In this document: positions 35,599 through 45,015 of the stretch, piece after piece
Layout of the letters: every line of letters begins with the position of its first letter
How positions within the stretch are numbered: position 1 is the stretch's first letter
DNA from: an uncultured Oscillospiraceae bacterium
Lineage (GTDB): Bacteria; Bacillota; Clostridia; Oscillospirales; Oscillospiraceae
Length of the DNA stretch: 64,000 bases
NCBI GenBank assembly: GCA_944385415.1
Contig: CALWXC010000011.1
Coordinates: forward strand, 21,104-85,103
Reading direction: 5' to 3'
Notes under the pieces: generated by a model
Told to the model about the DNA's origin: nothing
The model's database searches: none
Seen by the model: the letters and a program-made list of their open reading frames with translations, nothing else
Translations under genes and position numbers: made by a program

Positions 35599-35632
35599 CG
35601 CGGGCGCACTGCCATCGGCAGCGCGCCCGCGT
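35599..35632 (-). terminator. Hairpin after the surface lipoprotein gene
   Basis: The stem ACGCGGGCGC.../...GCGCCCGCGT lies between the gene stop (35645) and the REP-like units. The T run is weak. Confidence 0.55.
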
Positions 35633-35644
35633 GGTCTTGTTCCC

Positions 35645-37195
35645 TTATTTCTTGTACTGAGTTACACCGTTGGCATCCATCCAGGCTTTTTTGGATGCCA
35701 TGAGCCGGTCCAGGCTTTCGTTGCGGCTGCCCCGGGTCTCCGTCAAATATGCCTGCATATCATAGAGGTCATTATACGTCAGATAGGGGTAATCGTTGCC
35801 GCCGAAATGGCCGTCGCTGTACACCGCATAGTGCAAACTGGAATCGGGCCGAATCCAACTCTGTTCCGTATCCACTACGGCCAGCAGCATCCGGTCTCCC
35901 AGGGCCGTCAGGTCCGGCCGGTTCAGCATAGCTCCCAGCCGGTACACCAGAATGTTCTGGGCAACCTGATGGTTCAGGGACGTATGGGTGGGCAAATTGC
36001 CGTTGGGGTGATAGTAATCGTCCACCAGCAAGCCGCCGGAAGCCGTGGTGCGGCTGTGATTTTGCACATAGGCTGTAAAGAAATCACCGTAAATCTGCGC
36101 CGTCTCCCGGAACTGCGGGAACTCATACCGCTCCCAGGCGTCCAGGAACATCATCATCAAATCCGTATTAAACCGGGTGTCATAGAAGCCCGCACCGATG
36201 CCGTAGTCCCCCAGGAGCCATTCGCTGCCCGCCGATGTGGCGAAGTAGCCGTACTCGTTCTGCCGCTGGGCCATAACGTCCATCATGCAGGGAGCCAGAT
36301 CGTCGGCCAGACGGTTATAGGGCGCCATGGCCAGCATGCTGCGGCACAGGTAGGCGGCGCTCATCTGAAAATAGACATCGGGGCCCGTGGGAATATAGTT
36401 GCTGTAGGTGATCCAATAATAGCCATCGTAGCACCAGCGGCCATCGCCCAGATTGGTATAGGTGGCCCACAGGGACGGCACGCCCTTCTGGTCCCAATCC
36501 ACCAGCGCTTCTGGCGACTGGGCCAGCATGCACTCGGCCGTATTGCCGGTATTCAATGCCGGTGCCGTCAGCGTCAGAGTATAACCGCCCTGCTCCGCCG
36601 TCGTCAACACCACCGCGCCGATGCCAAGATTGCGGCGGCAATCGTTCTCTTTTTCCTCCCAGCCCTGGGGGATATAGGCCATAAAGGACCCTTCTTCGCC
36701 GCTGTCCACCATGAGCAGCGACGTCTGATACGTCCCCGGCGCCGCTGTAGTTTCCTGCCAGCCGCTGCCGTCGGCCTTGCACAGCCGCATAACACTGTCG
36801 CTTGGAATGGTGGTCGTATAGACCGCCGCCCCGGCGGTGGTGGGTCCCTGGGCCTCCAGCGACAGCAGCTCCACCGTGTCCCCGTTTTCCAACGCATAGG
36901 TGCGGCGGGTCAGGGTTCCGACGGCCGCCGCCGTCTCCGTCACCTGGGCTTCCAGCGTCGGTTCCGGCTCCACTTCCACCGGCGGGGTGGTCTCCCCTTC
37001 CGTGCCCGGCGTAGTCTCCCCCGTTCCCGGCGTACTCTCCTCCGTTCCCGGTGCAGTCTCCTCCGTTCCTTGGGCTGTCTCTCCCGAGACCGGCGCGGAG
37101 GGGTCCGGGTCCGGGATCGGCAGCTGCTGACCACAGCCGCCCAGGATTTCGCACAGCGCGAGAATCATTGCAACCTTCTTCCAATACATAACCAT
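35645..37195 (-). CDS. Secreted lipoprotein, glucuronyl-epimerase/alpha-alpha-toroid-like
   Basis: The product is ~516 residues; ATG 37195 is preferred but ATG 37189 is possible. A lipoprotein signal (VAMILALCEILGGCGQQ) is followed by a low-complexity linker of TxxxxPGTE repeats (~35-85), which would span the cell wall. The folded part (~90-516) is rich in Trp, Tyr and Asp and has a helical second half (YFQMSAAYLCRSMLAMAPYN, TRFNTDLMMMFLDAWERYEFPQF) that suggests an alpha/alpha-barrel sugar-processing enzyme. I cannot name the reaction. It follows the MBOAT/DHHW pair on the same strand, which supports a cell-surface polysaccharide role. Confidence 0.65.
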   Translation of the reverse strand: MVMYWKKVAMILALCEILGGCGQQLPIPDPDPSAPVSGETAQGTEETAPGTEESTPGTGETTPGTEGETTPPVEVEPEPTLEAQVTETAAAVGTLTRRTYALENGDTVELLSLEAQGPTTAGAAVYTTTIPSDSVMRLCKADGSGWQETTAAPGTYQTSLLMVDSGEEGSFMAYIPQGWEEKENDCRRNLGIGAVVLTTAEQGGYTLTLTAPALNTGNTAECMLAQSPEALVDWDQKGVPSLWATYTNLGDGRWCYDGYYWITYSNYIPTGPDVYFQMSAAYLCRSMLAMAPYNRLADDLAPCMMDVMAQRQNEYGYFATSAGSEWLLGDYGIGAGFYDTRFNTDLMMMFLDAWERYEFPQFRETAQIYGDFFTAYVQNHSRTTASGGLLVDDYYHPNGNLPTHTSLNHQVAQNILVYRLGAMLNRPDLTALGDRMLLAVVDTEQSWIRPDSSLHYAVYSDGHFGGNDYPYLTYNDLYDMQAYLTETRGSRNESLDRLMASKKAWMDANGVTQYKK

Positions 37196-37295
37196 TCCCC
37201 ACTTTCTCCATGGTGTTCCCTCGTTGCGTTGCCGCTCCATGGTATTCTGAGTCCATCATACCACGTTGCACGATGCCACGCAATCCCCCGGCGGC

Positions 37296-38504
37296 TTATG
37301 ACGTCAGATTGCCGTTGCCCTCGGTGACCAGATAGGAAAGATCGTCCCGGATACACAGGACAATGTCCGGCCGGTAGTCGTCAATATACTGGGGCAGCGA
37401 CTTCTCCGTGTAGTAGCGCAGATCGATGGAGCGTATTTCCCCAAAGCTCATCCACGCCAGCGATTCAAAGGCATTGGTAAAGGAATCGCCCCAGATCAGC
37501 ACCTTGGGCAGGTCCTCCCGGCCTGTGTCCAGAATGGTCTCCGCCTGATCGCCGCCCATGTAGGCCGTGTAGTAAACATACTGCCAGGTGGAATCGGGCA
37601 AATCAAAGACCTCCGCCTCCACTTCCTCCCCGTTGTCCATACGGGTAAAGGGCACCTCCATGGGCGATTCACAGACCCACAGGGGTTCCGTCACCGGCGA
37701 CTGGCCGTAGAGCTTCCGGTTGTAGGTACCCAAATAGGGGTTGGGCAGGGCTGTAAAGGTGATCTGATCCTCCGTCACCACCGGGAAGTCCCAGCCCGCC
37801 GCCGTCAGACGGTCGCAGACGGTCAGATACGTCTCATAGGCCCCCAGCAGCGTATAATGGTGGTCCACAGTGGAATAGAGGTCCGTCAAATCCTCCCGCC
37901 CCTCCAGCAGGGGCTTCATCTCCAGAAACGGCACCTGTTCCGCCGCCATGGCCGACACAAAGGCGTCCCGCAGCGCTTGGCGGTACTCGCTGTTGGTGGT
38001 CTGCCAGTCTGGATAGCTGAATTCCAGGATGGACCGCTGTTCCGGTACGCCCACATAGAGGAACGTGCCGCCGTAATCCTCCACCTGGTCCCGCAGCGCC
38101 GCCAAGCCCTGGGCCATTTCCTGTGCTTCCGCGTCCAGGTCCCGGTCTTTGTAATCGGTGGCCGTCTGCTGGGGCAGCAGCGTCTCCTCGGTAATCACCA
38201 CGTCATTGACCGAAGCGCTGCGGCGCAGCATGGCGTACCGGGTATGGGCTTTCAGCCAGTAGTCCCGGCCATAGAACTGGTCGGAGAGGGCCGTCTCCCA
38301 ACCGGCAAAATAGGAACCGTCCCAAAAGCCTTTGGCCGTCAGCTGGGGAAAGACCGCCATGGTGCGGTTTTCCCACACGGAATAGGACGCCGTCGGCGTC
38401 AGAGGGCCGCCGGGAATCTTGGAAATCAGCGTCAGCAGGGGCACCAGAAACAGAAACCCCACCACCGGGACAATCAAAAGCAGCTTGCGCAGTTTATCTT
38501 TCAC
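37296..38504 (-). CDS. DHHW family (AlgX/AlgJ-like) surface polymer acetylation protein
   Basis: The product is 402 residues; GTG 38504 is chosen because AAAGGAGG lies 8 bases before it. It has one N-terminal membrane anchor (LLLIVPVVGFLFLVPLLTLI) and an extracellular SGNH-like domain with the family hallmark DHHYTLLGAYETY (~210) and GDSFTNAFESLAW (~345). The canonical catalytic Ser lies in GDSF. These proteins receive or transfer acetyl groups moved across the membrane by the MBOAT protein, whose gene precedes this one with a 14-base gap. Confidence 0.88.
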   Translation of the reverse strand: MKDKLRKLLLIVPVVGFLFLVPLLTLISKIPGGPLTPTASYSVWENRTMAVFPQLTAKGFWDGSYFAGWETALSDQFYGRDYWLKAHTRYAMLRRSASVNDVVITEETLLPQQTATDYKDRDLDAEAQEMAQGLAALRDQVEDYGGTFLYVGVPEQRSILEFSYPDWQTTNSEYRQALRDAFVSAMAAEQVPFLEMKPLLEGREDLTDLYSTVDHHYTLLGAYETYLTVCDRLTAAGWDFPVVTEDQITFTALPNPYLGTYNRKLYGQSPVTEPLWVCESPMEVPFTRMDNGEEVEAEVFDLPDSTWQYVYYTAYMGGDQAETILDTGREDLPKVLIWGDSFTNAFESLAWMSFGEIRSIDLRYYTEKSLPQYIDDYRPDIVLCIRDDLSYLVTEGNGNLTS

Positions 38505-38518
38505 CGTCGGCACCTCCT

Positions 38519-39925
38519 TTAGAACCGGAAATAGATAAAGGGATTAAAGGACGAATTGGCCAGCGTCAGCAGGGACAGGCCGAAGAGCACCAGAAGCCAC
38601 ACCGTATAGGCCGTCTGGGCCCAGCCCCGGTCCTTCCAAGGGGCGACCAGTTTGGGCAGCAGGGGCGTGGCCGCCAGAACGGCACAGACCAGCTCCAGGC
38701 CATACTGCCGCAGAAACCAGATCAGATACGCGCCGTCTCCGCTCCCCGGCGTGCCGGCAAACATGGCGTGGAGATAGGCCCCGATGGCGTCCAGACTGGT
38801 GCAGTTGAAGATGACCCAGCCCAGCAGCACAAAGAACAGAGCGTACAGATGGCGCAGGACCGCGGGCAGCCGCTCCAGCACCTTGCCGAACACCAGCTTT
38901 TCAAAGATCAGCAGGGCCGCGAAATAGAGACCCCACAGGACGAAATTCCAGCTGGCGCCATGCCACAGGCCCGTCAGCGCCCACACAGCCACCAGATTGA
39001 CCAGCTGCCGGGCCTTGCCCTTGCGGTTGCCGCCCAAGGGAATATAGATGTAGTCCCGGAACCAGGTGGACAGGCTGATATGCCACCGCCGCCAGAAGTC
39101 CGTGATGGAATCGCAGAGGTAGGGATACCGGAAATTCTCCAGGAAGTGGAAGTCGAACATACGGCCCATGCCGATGGCCATATCCGAATAGCCGGAGAAA
39201 TCATAGAGGATCTGCAAAGCGAAGCAGACAGCCCCCAGCCAGGCCAGCAGGGGCGAAAGGGCGTCGCCGCCCATGCCGAACAGTTCCGTTGCCACCTTGC
39301 CCAGGGGGTTGGCCAGAAGCATTTTTTTCGCCAGACCCACCAGAAACCGCTGCAAGCCCGCGTGGAAGTCGTCGAACCGCTCCTGCCGGGAGACGATCTC
39401 CTGGGCCACAGTCTCATAGCGGACGATAGGGCCCGCCACCAGCTGGGGAAACAGCGACACGTACAATGCCACATACAGGGGGTTCCGCTGGGCCGGGACA
39501 GTCCGGCGGTACACGTCCAGCACGTAGCTCATGGACTGGAAGGTGAAAAAGGAAATGCCGATGGGCATGATGACCTGGGGCACCGGCAGAGACAGACCCA
39601 CTAGCCCGTTGAGATTTTCCACGGCAAAGCCCGTATATTTATAGTAGCCCAGCACCGCCACCATGGCCGCCACTGCGATGCCCATGGCCCACCGCCGGGC
39701 CCGCTGGGTTTTGGTCCGCTCCATGGCCATGGCCGAAACATAGCTGACGGCTATGACGCCCAGCATCACAAAAATGCCCTTGGGCTCACCGTAGAGGTAG
39801 AAAAACAGGCTGAACAGCAGCAATACGCCGTTGCGGACGCTGCGCAGCCGCCGGGGGACCAGAAAATAACAGGCCAGCACCGCCGGAAAAAAGAGAAACA
39901 AAAACACAAAACTGGAAAAGACCAC
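38519..39925 (-). CDS. MBOAT family O-acyltransferase (AlgI/DltB-like)
   Basis: The product is 468 residues from GTG 39925, 7 bases behind AGGAGG. Multi-helix membrane protein with the MBOAT signature: PIGISFFTFQSMSYVLDVYRR, FPQLVAGPIVRY, FWRRWHISLSTWFRDYIYIPLGGNRKG and the invariant His in LTGLWHGASWNFVLWGLYF. It passes acyl (probably acetyl) groups from the cytoplasm to an exported polymer, with the DHHW protein downstream. The gene order MBOAT-DHHW is the standard Firmicutes acetylation pair. Confidence 0.94.
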   Translation of the reverse strand: MVFSSFVFLFLFFPAVLACYFLVPRRLRSVRNGVLLLFSLFFYLYGEPKGIFVMLGVIAVSYVSAMAMERTKTQRARRWAMGIAVAAMVAVLGYYKYTGFAVENLNGLVGLSLPVPQVIMPIGISFFTFQSMSYVLDVYRRTVPAQRNPLYVALYVSLFPQLVAGPIVRYETVAQEIVSRQERFDDFHAGLQRFLVGLAKKMLLANPLGKVATELFGMGGDALSPLLAWLGAVCFALQILYDFSGYSDMAIGMGRMFDFHFLENFRYPYLCDSITDFWRRWHISLSTWFRDYIYIPLGGNRKGKARQLVNLVAVWALTGLWHGASWNFVLWGLYFAALLIFEKLVFGKVLERLPAVLRHLYALFFVLLGWVIFNCTSLDAIGAYLHAMFAGTPGSGDGAYLIWFLRQYGLELVCAVLAATPLLPKLVAPWKDRGWAQTAYTVWLLVLFGLSLLTLANSSFNPFIYFRF

Positions 39926-40167
39926 GAATACGCCTCCTCTTTGCCATATGATACACACTGATTTTATAGTTTATCAGATTTTTTTACAAATTTCCACAGG
40001 AAAAACCGTCTCCGACGTGCCTCGACATTTTTTACAGAATTTTTGGTTTACATCTTTACTTTCTTTGTAAAACGTGATACAGCACAATAGAAATCGATAT
40101 AGAAATATTGATTTCAACTTTCCCAGCTGTGCTGGATCAAAAAGAATTGAAAAGGAATGAGAATACC

Positions 40168-40443
40168 ATGGCATCACTGTTAGAAACCATCATGCTGATC
40201 TGCTTCGGTATGTCCTGGCCCATGAATGCCTACAAGGCCTACAAAGCCCGTACCGCAGCCAGCACCAGTCTGACCTTTATCCTGTTGATCCTCTTCGGCT
40301 ACTTCTGCGGCGTCGGCGCCAAGCTGATCTCCGGCACCATCAACTATGTCCTGGTCATGTATTTTATCAACATCTGCACCGTCATGCTCAATCTGATCAT
40401 GTACTTCCGCAACAAGGCCATCGACAACCGCAAGGCCCAGTAA
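40168..40443 (+). CDS. SemiSWEET/PQ-loop family small membrane protein
   Basis: The product is 91 residues from ATG 40168 behind AAAAGGA. It has three hydrophobic helices with the PQ-loop-like PMNAYKAYKARTA in TM1-2 and YFINICTVMLNLIMYF as TM3. This is the half-transporter fold that dimerises into a SWEET-like sugar uniporter. The substrate is unknown. It is single-gene, between a 240-base upstream gap with no visible coding and a terminator. Confidence 0.85.
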   Translation: MASLLETIMLICFGMSWPMNAYKAYKARTAASTSLTFILLILFGYFCGVGAKLISGTINYVLVMYFINICTVMLNLIMYFRNKAIDNRKAQ

Positions 40444-40470
40444 GGCCCGCCGTCCCGCTTTTCATATGCA

Positions 40471-40507
40471 GCCCGCCGGATTTTTGGAATGTCCGGCGGG
40501 TTTTTTT
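40471..40507 (+). terminator. Terminator after SemiSWEET gene
   Basis: GCCCGCCGGA pairs with TCCGGCGGG and is followed by seven T. Confidence 0.92.
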
Positions 40508-40593
40508 GCCGTTTTCCGGCCCCGCAACCAATAGTTGGTGGACAGCAACCGGGATTTATCGTATGCTGTACAGGACAACCGGAGGTGATGTCC

Positions 40594-41331
40594 ATGACAT
40601 TGGCAGAACGCATCAAGGCCCAGCGGGTGGCCAAAGGCTACTCCCAGGAGGAAGTGGCCGGGCGGCTGGGCGTCAGCCGACAGGCTGTGGCCAAATGGGA
40701 GAGCGGCCAGTCGGCTCCCAGTACGGAACATCTGTTCAAACTGGCGGAGGTCTTCGGTACCACGGTGGATTTGCTGCTGGTGGAGAACCCCTCGCCCCAG
40801 CCCGAACCGTCTCCCCGCTCCCCACAGTGGAAACGGAATCTATGGTGGGCCATGGGCACTGTGGGCGGCTATGTGCTGCTGTATCTCCTGTGGCGCATGG
40901 TGGGCAGCGATTTGGAAAATACCAGCGTTTTGGGCTGGCTGCTGAACACCGAACCCGGGCAGCACAGCTATGTATATGGCTGGCTGATTCACAACCACTT
41001 TTACTGGTACGCCATGGCCCTGTCGTTCCTGCCGTCCCTCTTTGGTAAGTATCGCGTTTCCCTGTGCACCTTCGGCGGCTTCTGTCTCGGTCTGCTGCTG
41101 GGGGAGCTGCTGGGGCCCAATCCCGCCGGAGCCGCCTGGGGCTACGGCCATTCCGGCTGGGCCATCTGGGGCGGCATCTTCCTGCTGTCCATAGTGGGCG
41201 GGGTACTGGCCCAGAAGTGGCGGCAGCCCTGGCGATCCCGCCGGATGCGCTGGTTGCTGCTGACCTGTCTGGCCGCAGCAGCCCTTTGGATTCTATTGGT
41301 ACGGACTGCTTTCTTCCAGCCGCCCCAATAA
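40594..41331 (+). CDS. XRE family regulator with C-terminal membrane domain
   Basis: The product is 245 residues; ATG 40594 follows GGAGG by 8 bases. Residues ~1-62 are a classical helix-turn-helix (RVAKGYSQEEVAGRLGVSRQAVAKWESGQSAPS). After a Pro-rich linker there are four hydrophobic helices (WWAMGTVGGYVLLYLLW, WYAMALSFLPSL, GGFCLGLLLGELL, WLLLTCLAAAALWILLV). A DNA-binding domain tied to the membrane suggests sensing of envelope state. The target is unknown; regulators of this shape often control themselves. Confidence 0.88.
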   Translation: MTLAERIKAQRVAKGYSQEEVAGRLGVSRQAVAKWESGQSAPSTEHLFKLAEVFGTTVDLLLVENPSPQPEPSPRSPQWKRNLWWAMGTVGGYVLLYLLWRMVGSDLENTSVLGWLLNTEPGQHSYVYGWLIHNHFYWYAMALSFLPSLFGKYRVSLCTFGGFCLGLLLGELLGPNPAGAAWGYGHSGWAIWGGIFLLSIVGGVLAQKWRQPWRSRRMRWLLLTCLAAAALWILLVRTAFFQPPQ

Positions 41332-41335
41332 CGAA

Positions 41336-41382
41336 AACGGGACGCCGTTCCTGCACGATGCAGAAACGGCGTCCCGTTGTTT
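41336..41382. terminator. Bidirectional terminator between the XRE gene and rpoD
   Basis: AACGGGACGCCGTT pairs with AACGGCGTCCCGTT and T/A tracts lie on both sides. The two genes converge here. Confidence 0.88.
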
Positions 41383-41392
41383 TGAGATTGCC

Positions 41393-42526
41393 TCAGCAAT
41401 AGAAATCCTTGATCTTCTTGGCGCGGCTGGGGTGGCGCAGCTTGCGGATGGCCTTGTTCTCAATCTGGCGGATTCGCTCGCGGGTGACGCCGAACAGCTG
41501 GCCCACCTCCTCCAGGGTGTGGGTCCGTCCGTCGTACATACCGAAGCGCATCCGCAGCACCGATGCTTCCCGCTCGGTGAGGGTCCCCAGGATTTCGCTG
41601 AGGGCCTCGGCCAACAGAGTGTTGGACGTGGCATCGGCGGGGCCGGGGGTGTTGTCATCCTCCACGAAGGAACCGATGGTCGTATCCTCCTCATCACCCA
41701 CCGGGGTGTCGAGAGACAGGGTATCGGCGGCGGTCCGGTTGGCCTCGATGATCTTCTCAATGGGCAAATTCAACTCGGCGGCGATTTCCTCCAGGGTGGG
41801 CTCGCGGCCCAGCTCCTGCACCAGCTTCCGGTTACAGCGGGTGGCCTTGTTGATGACCTCCACCATATGTACCGGCACACGAATGGTGCGGGCCTGGTCG
41901 GCAATGGCGCGGGTGATGGCCTGCCGAATCCACCAGGTGGCATAGGTGGAGAACTTGTTGCCCTTGGTATAGTCGAACTTATCCACGGCACGGATCAGGC
42001 CCGTGTTGCCCTCCTGGATCAGGTCCAGAATATGCAGACCGCGGCCGGAATACTTCTTGGCGATGGACACCACCAGACGCAGGTTGGCTTCGGTCAGCTT
42101 GTCCTTGGCGTACTTGTCGCCCTCGGAAACCCGCTTGGCCAGCTCAATCTCCTCGTCGGCCGTCAGCAGACGCACCTGTCCAATCTCCTTGAGGTACATG
42201 CGCACCGGGTCGTCCAGGTTGTACTCGGCGGCCAGCTCCACCGGGTCCACCAGATCCTCTTCGTCGTCCAGCAGATCAGGGCCCAGATCGTTGTCCAGAT
42301 CCAAATCCAGTTCCAGCTCGGCGCCGACAATCTGAATGCCCATGGCGTCGAACTGCTCATAGACCTGCTCAATGCGCTCCACCGACAGGTCCAGCTTTTC
42401 CAGTTCGGACACCAGCTCCGTAGCCTGGATGGCCCCTTCCTTTTTGGCCTTGGCGATGAGCGCTTGAATGGCTGCCACGGCCTCCGTATTGTCCTTGGCT
42501 TTCATTTGATTCTTGGATTCTGCCAT
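41393..42526 (-). CDS. rpoD: Primary RNA polymerase sigma factor (SigA/RpoD)
   Basis: The product is 377 residues; ATG 42526 follows AAAGGA. Region 1.1 is short and acidic; region 1.2 has [17 protein letters not shown]. Region 2 has [63 protein letters not shown]. Region 3 follows ([10 protein letters not shown]), and region 4 ends with [41 protein letters not shown]. This is the housekeeping sigma factor. dnaG, often its neighbour, is not next to it here. Confidence 0.97.
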   Translation of the reverse strand: MAESKNQMKAKDNTEAVAAIQALIAKAKKEGAIQATELVSELEKLDLSVERIEQVYEQFDAMGIQIVGAELELDLDLDNDLGPDLLDDEEDLVDPVELAAEYNLDDPVRMYLKEIGQVRLLTADEEIELAKRVSEGDKYAKDKLTEANLRLVVSIAKKYSGRGLHILDLIQEGNTGLIRAVDKFDYTKGNKFSTYATWWIRQAITRAIADQARTIRVPVHMVEVINKATRCNRKLVQELGREPTLEEIAAELNLPIEKIIEANRTAADTLSLDTPVGDEEDTTIGSFVEDDNTPGPADATSNTLLAEALSEILGTLTEREASVLRMRFGMYDGRTHTLEEVGQLFGVTRERIRQIENKAIRKLRHPSRAKKIKDFYC

Positions 42527-42741
42527 ATTGCACATCCTTTATGAATTCGTTACATATGAAAAAGGGGGAAAATCCCCCCGGATTGCGTATCCAACCCATT
42601 ATATCTCTTTTTACCGCCGTTGACAATAGGTTTCGCCCATATTTTTTACGATTTTTTTACCATTTCCGCAAACTTTCGCCGGAAACGACGGGCCGGCGGC
42701 GCGGTCGGCGCCCCCGGCCCGGAAGTTCTCCCGAATTTGTC

Positions 42742-43950
42742 TTACAGAGACCGCTCCAAACGGGTCCGCACTGCGGCCAGGAACCCGTCGGACGTGACCA
42801 CATGGGCCTTGTCCTTCTCCCACAGGGCAGCCAGGTCCTTGGTCATAGTGCCGCCCTCGATGGTGTCGATGCAGGCTTTTTCCAGCTTGGCGGCAAAGTT
42901 CTGCAATGCCTCGTTGCCGTCCAGCTCGCCCCGCTTGGACAGGGCGCCGGTCCATGCAAAGATGGTGGCCATGGGATTGGTGGACGTCTCCTTCCCTTCC
43001 AGGTACTGATAATAGTGGCGGGTGACGGTGCCGTGGGCAGCCTCATACTCATATTTGCCGTCGGGGCTCACCAGAACGGAAGTCATCATGGCCAGGGAGC
43101 CGAAGGCCGTGGAGACCATGTCGCTCATGACATCGCCATCGTAGTTCTTGCAGGCCCAGATAAAACCGCCCTCGCTGCGGATGACGCGGGCCACGGCGTC
43201 ATCGATGAGGGTGTAGAAGTACGTCAGACCGGCGGCCTCAAACTTTTCCTTGTATTCACTGTCAAAGATGGTCTGGAAAATCTCCTTGAAGGTGCCGTCG
43301 TACTTCTTGGCAATGGTATCCTTGGTGGAGAACCACAGATCCTGCTTGGTGTCCAGAGCGTACTGGAAGCAGGAACGGGCAAAGGAGGCAATGGAGGAAT
43401 CCTTGTTGTACTGACCGGTCACCACGCCGTCGCACTCGAAGTCATAGATGGTCTGGCGGGACTCGTTGCCGTCCTTGTCGGTGAAAACCAGCTCGGCCTT
43501 GCCGCCGGCAGTGGCCCGGACCTCGGTGCCGCGGTATACATCACCGTAGGCGTGACGGGCGATGGTGATGGGGGCCTTCCAGTTGCGGACGGCGGGGCTG
43601 ATACCGTCCACCAGGATGGGGGCGCGGAACACGGTGCCGTCCAGGGCGGCACGGATGGTGCCGTTGGGGCTCTTCCACATCTCGTGGAGATTGTACTCGG
43701 TCATACGCTGGGCGTTGGGAGTGATGGTGGCGCACTTGACGCCCACGCCATATTTTTTGATGGCCTCGGCGCAGTCATGGGTGATCTGGTCGCCGGTTTC
43801 GTCCCGCTTGGGCAGGCCCAAATCATAATAGTCCACCTTCAAATCCACAAAGGGCAGAATCAGCTGTTCCTTGATGGATTTCCAGAGGATTCTCGTCATT
43901 TCGTCGCCGTCAATCTCCACCAGCGGCGTGGTCATTCTGATGCGTTCCAT
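42742..43950 (-). CDS. icd: NADP-dependent isocitrate dehydrogenase
   Basis: The product is 402 residues; ATG 43950 is placed behind AAAAGGAG and gives the usual length of the eukaryote-type homodimeric enzyme. MTTPLVEIDGDEMTRILWK, KSPNGTIRAALDGTVFRAPIL (substrate Ser/Asn region), RHAYGDVYR, YDGDVMSDMVSTAFGSLAMMTSVL (metal Asp) and EAAHGTVTRHYYQYLEGK (NADP site) are all present. It makes 2-oxoglutarate and NADPH. The reading frame is open upstream without a stop into trmB, so a TrmB-Icd fusion product is possible; separate initiation looks likelier. Confidence 0.95.
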   Translation of the reverse strand: MERIRMTTPLVEIDGDEMTRILWKSIKEQLILPFVDLKVDYYDLGLPKRDETGDQITHDCAEAIKKYGVGVKCATITPNAQRMTEYNLHEMWKSPNGTIRAALDGTVFRAPILVDGISPAVRNWKAPITIARHAYGDVYRGTEVRATAGGKAELVFTDKDGNESRQTIYDFECDGVVTGQYNKDSSIASFARSCFQYALDTKQDLWFSTKDTIAKKYDGTFKEIFQTIFDSEYKEKFEAAGLTYFYTLIDDAVARVIRSEGGFIWACKNYDGDVMSDMVSTAFGSLAMMTSVLVSPDGKYEYEAAHGTVTRHYYQYLEGKETSTNPMATIFAWTGALSKRGELDGNEALQNFAAKLEKACIDTIEGGTMTKDLAALWEKDKAHVVTSDGFLAAVRTRLERSL

Positions 43951-44613
43951 GCGTTCTTCACTCCTTTTATAGGTGTCCTTGTGGACAATGCACTCACAGC
44001 GGTTGATGGGGGTACCCAGGCCGTGGAAGCGTTCCTCATAGCCGGTCATAATGCCCACAATGCCGTCCCGATGCAGATCATTGGTGACGTTGCGGACTTC
44101 CAGGTTGCAGCGGCGGAACTCGTCGAGAGAAAAGTCAAACAGGGGCCGGTTGTCGGTCTTGAAATGAATCTGGCCGCCGTCACAGAGCACCGTGGCATAC
44201 TTGTCCAGGAAGGTGCAATACGTCAGCCGCAGCTTGGCTGTCTTGTTCCGGGGCCAGGGGTCGCAGAAATTGAGATAGATCAGGTCCACTTCGCCTTCGG
44301 CAAAGAGGTCCGGCAGCACCGTGGCGTCGGCGTCAATGAAAAAAACGTTGGAGAGGTTTTCCCGCATGGCGTATTCCATGGCCATGACCATGGCGTCGGG
44401 GACCTTTTCCAGGGCGATGAGCAGCACATCGGGCTCGGCCTTGGCCGTCTCCACGGTGAATTTTCCCTTGCCGCAGCCGATTTCCAGACGGATTTCTTTT
44501 GCGGTGGGCATCAGGTCCTTCCAGTGGCCCTTGAGGGCGGCGGGATCGCGGACCCAAACGCGGTCACAAGCCTCCATCCGGGGGCCTAGGTTGGGCTTTT
44601 TTCTCATTCTCAT
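43951..44613 (-). CDS. trmB: tRNA (guanine-46-N7)-methyltransferase, no stop codon before icd
   Basis: The product is ~221 residues before the icd start. ATG 44613 follows GAGGA by 8 bases. SAM-binding EIGCGKGKFTVETA (~50), IALEKVPDAMVMAMEYA, the family motif NFCDPWPRNKTAKLRLTY (~130) and the C-terminal TGYEERFHGLGTPINRCEC are those of TrmB, which methylates G46 of tRNAs. Relatives normally stop soon after the INRCE segment. Here the frame runs on through IVHKDTYKRSEER into icd without interruption. Either the stop was lost or the genes are fused. The coordinates end at the icd ATG as a compromise. Confidence 0.9.
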
Positions 44614-44698
44614 AGGGCAGTTCCTCACAAATCGCAATATTGGATACATTATACACAATTTCAGCAGCGACGTAAAGTGGTTGGCGACAGGAATCCTC

Positions 44699-44727
44699 TT
44701 GCCAATTCCAAAAAAATCGTGTATAAT
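44699..44727 (+). promoter_or_regulatory. Sigma-A promoter of the tRNA-Pro locus
   Basis: TTGCCA (44699-44704), a 17-base spacer and TATAAT (44722-44727) stand ~18 bases before the first tRNA-like copy. Confidence 0.8.
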
Positions 44728-44744
44728 GATTGCGCATCTGAAAA

Positions 44745-44815
44745 TCCGGGTGTAGCGCAGCTGGTAGCGCGCGTGGTTTGGGAGCGTGAGGCCGGAGTTC
44801 GAGCCGCACTTTCCC
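44745..44815 (+). pseudogene. Degenerate tRNA-Pro copy
   Basis: The first ~27 bases equal the intact tRNA-Pro apart from one D-loop base. The loop TTTGGGA is kept, but the anticodon stem has only wobble pairs and a mismatch, the T-stem is broken, and there is no matching acceptor 3' strand or CCA. It lies between the promoter and the intact tRNA-Pro at 44930. Confidence 0.65.
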
Positions 44816-44929
44816 CAAAACCCTGGAAAGCTCTGGGACGCTAAGGCTGACGGAGTTTTACCCCTCGCCGGGAACTGGTCAAAAACCGGCGTTGACCCCA
44901 TATTTGACCACAGTTGGAAAATTTCATAA

Positions 44930-45005
44930 CCGGGTGTAGCGCAGTTGGTAGCGCGCTTGCTTTGGGAGCAAGATGCCGGGAGTTCGAGTCTCCCCACTCG
45001 GACCA
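44930..45005 (+). tRNA. tRNA-Pro (anticodon TGG)
   Basis: The gene is 76 bases with CCA encoded. Acceptor CCGGGTG pairs with CACTCGG (one G-U), the anticodon arm is CTTGC-TTTGGGA-GCAAG, and the T-loop is TTCGAGT. The anticodon TGG reads proline. Confidence 0.95.
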
Positions 45006-45015
45006 AAAGAGGATA

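Noticed and set aside
42742..44613. Genuine bifunctional TrmB-Icd enzyme
   Set aside because: icd has its own strong ribosome site and a normal start, so independent initiation is the simpler reading; kept as a finding, not as an annotation.
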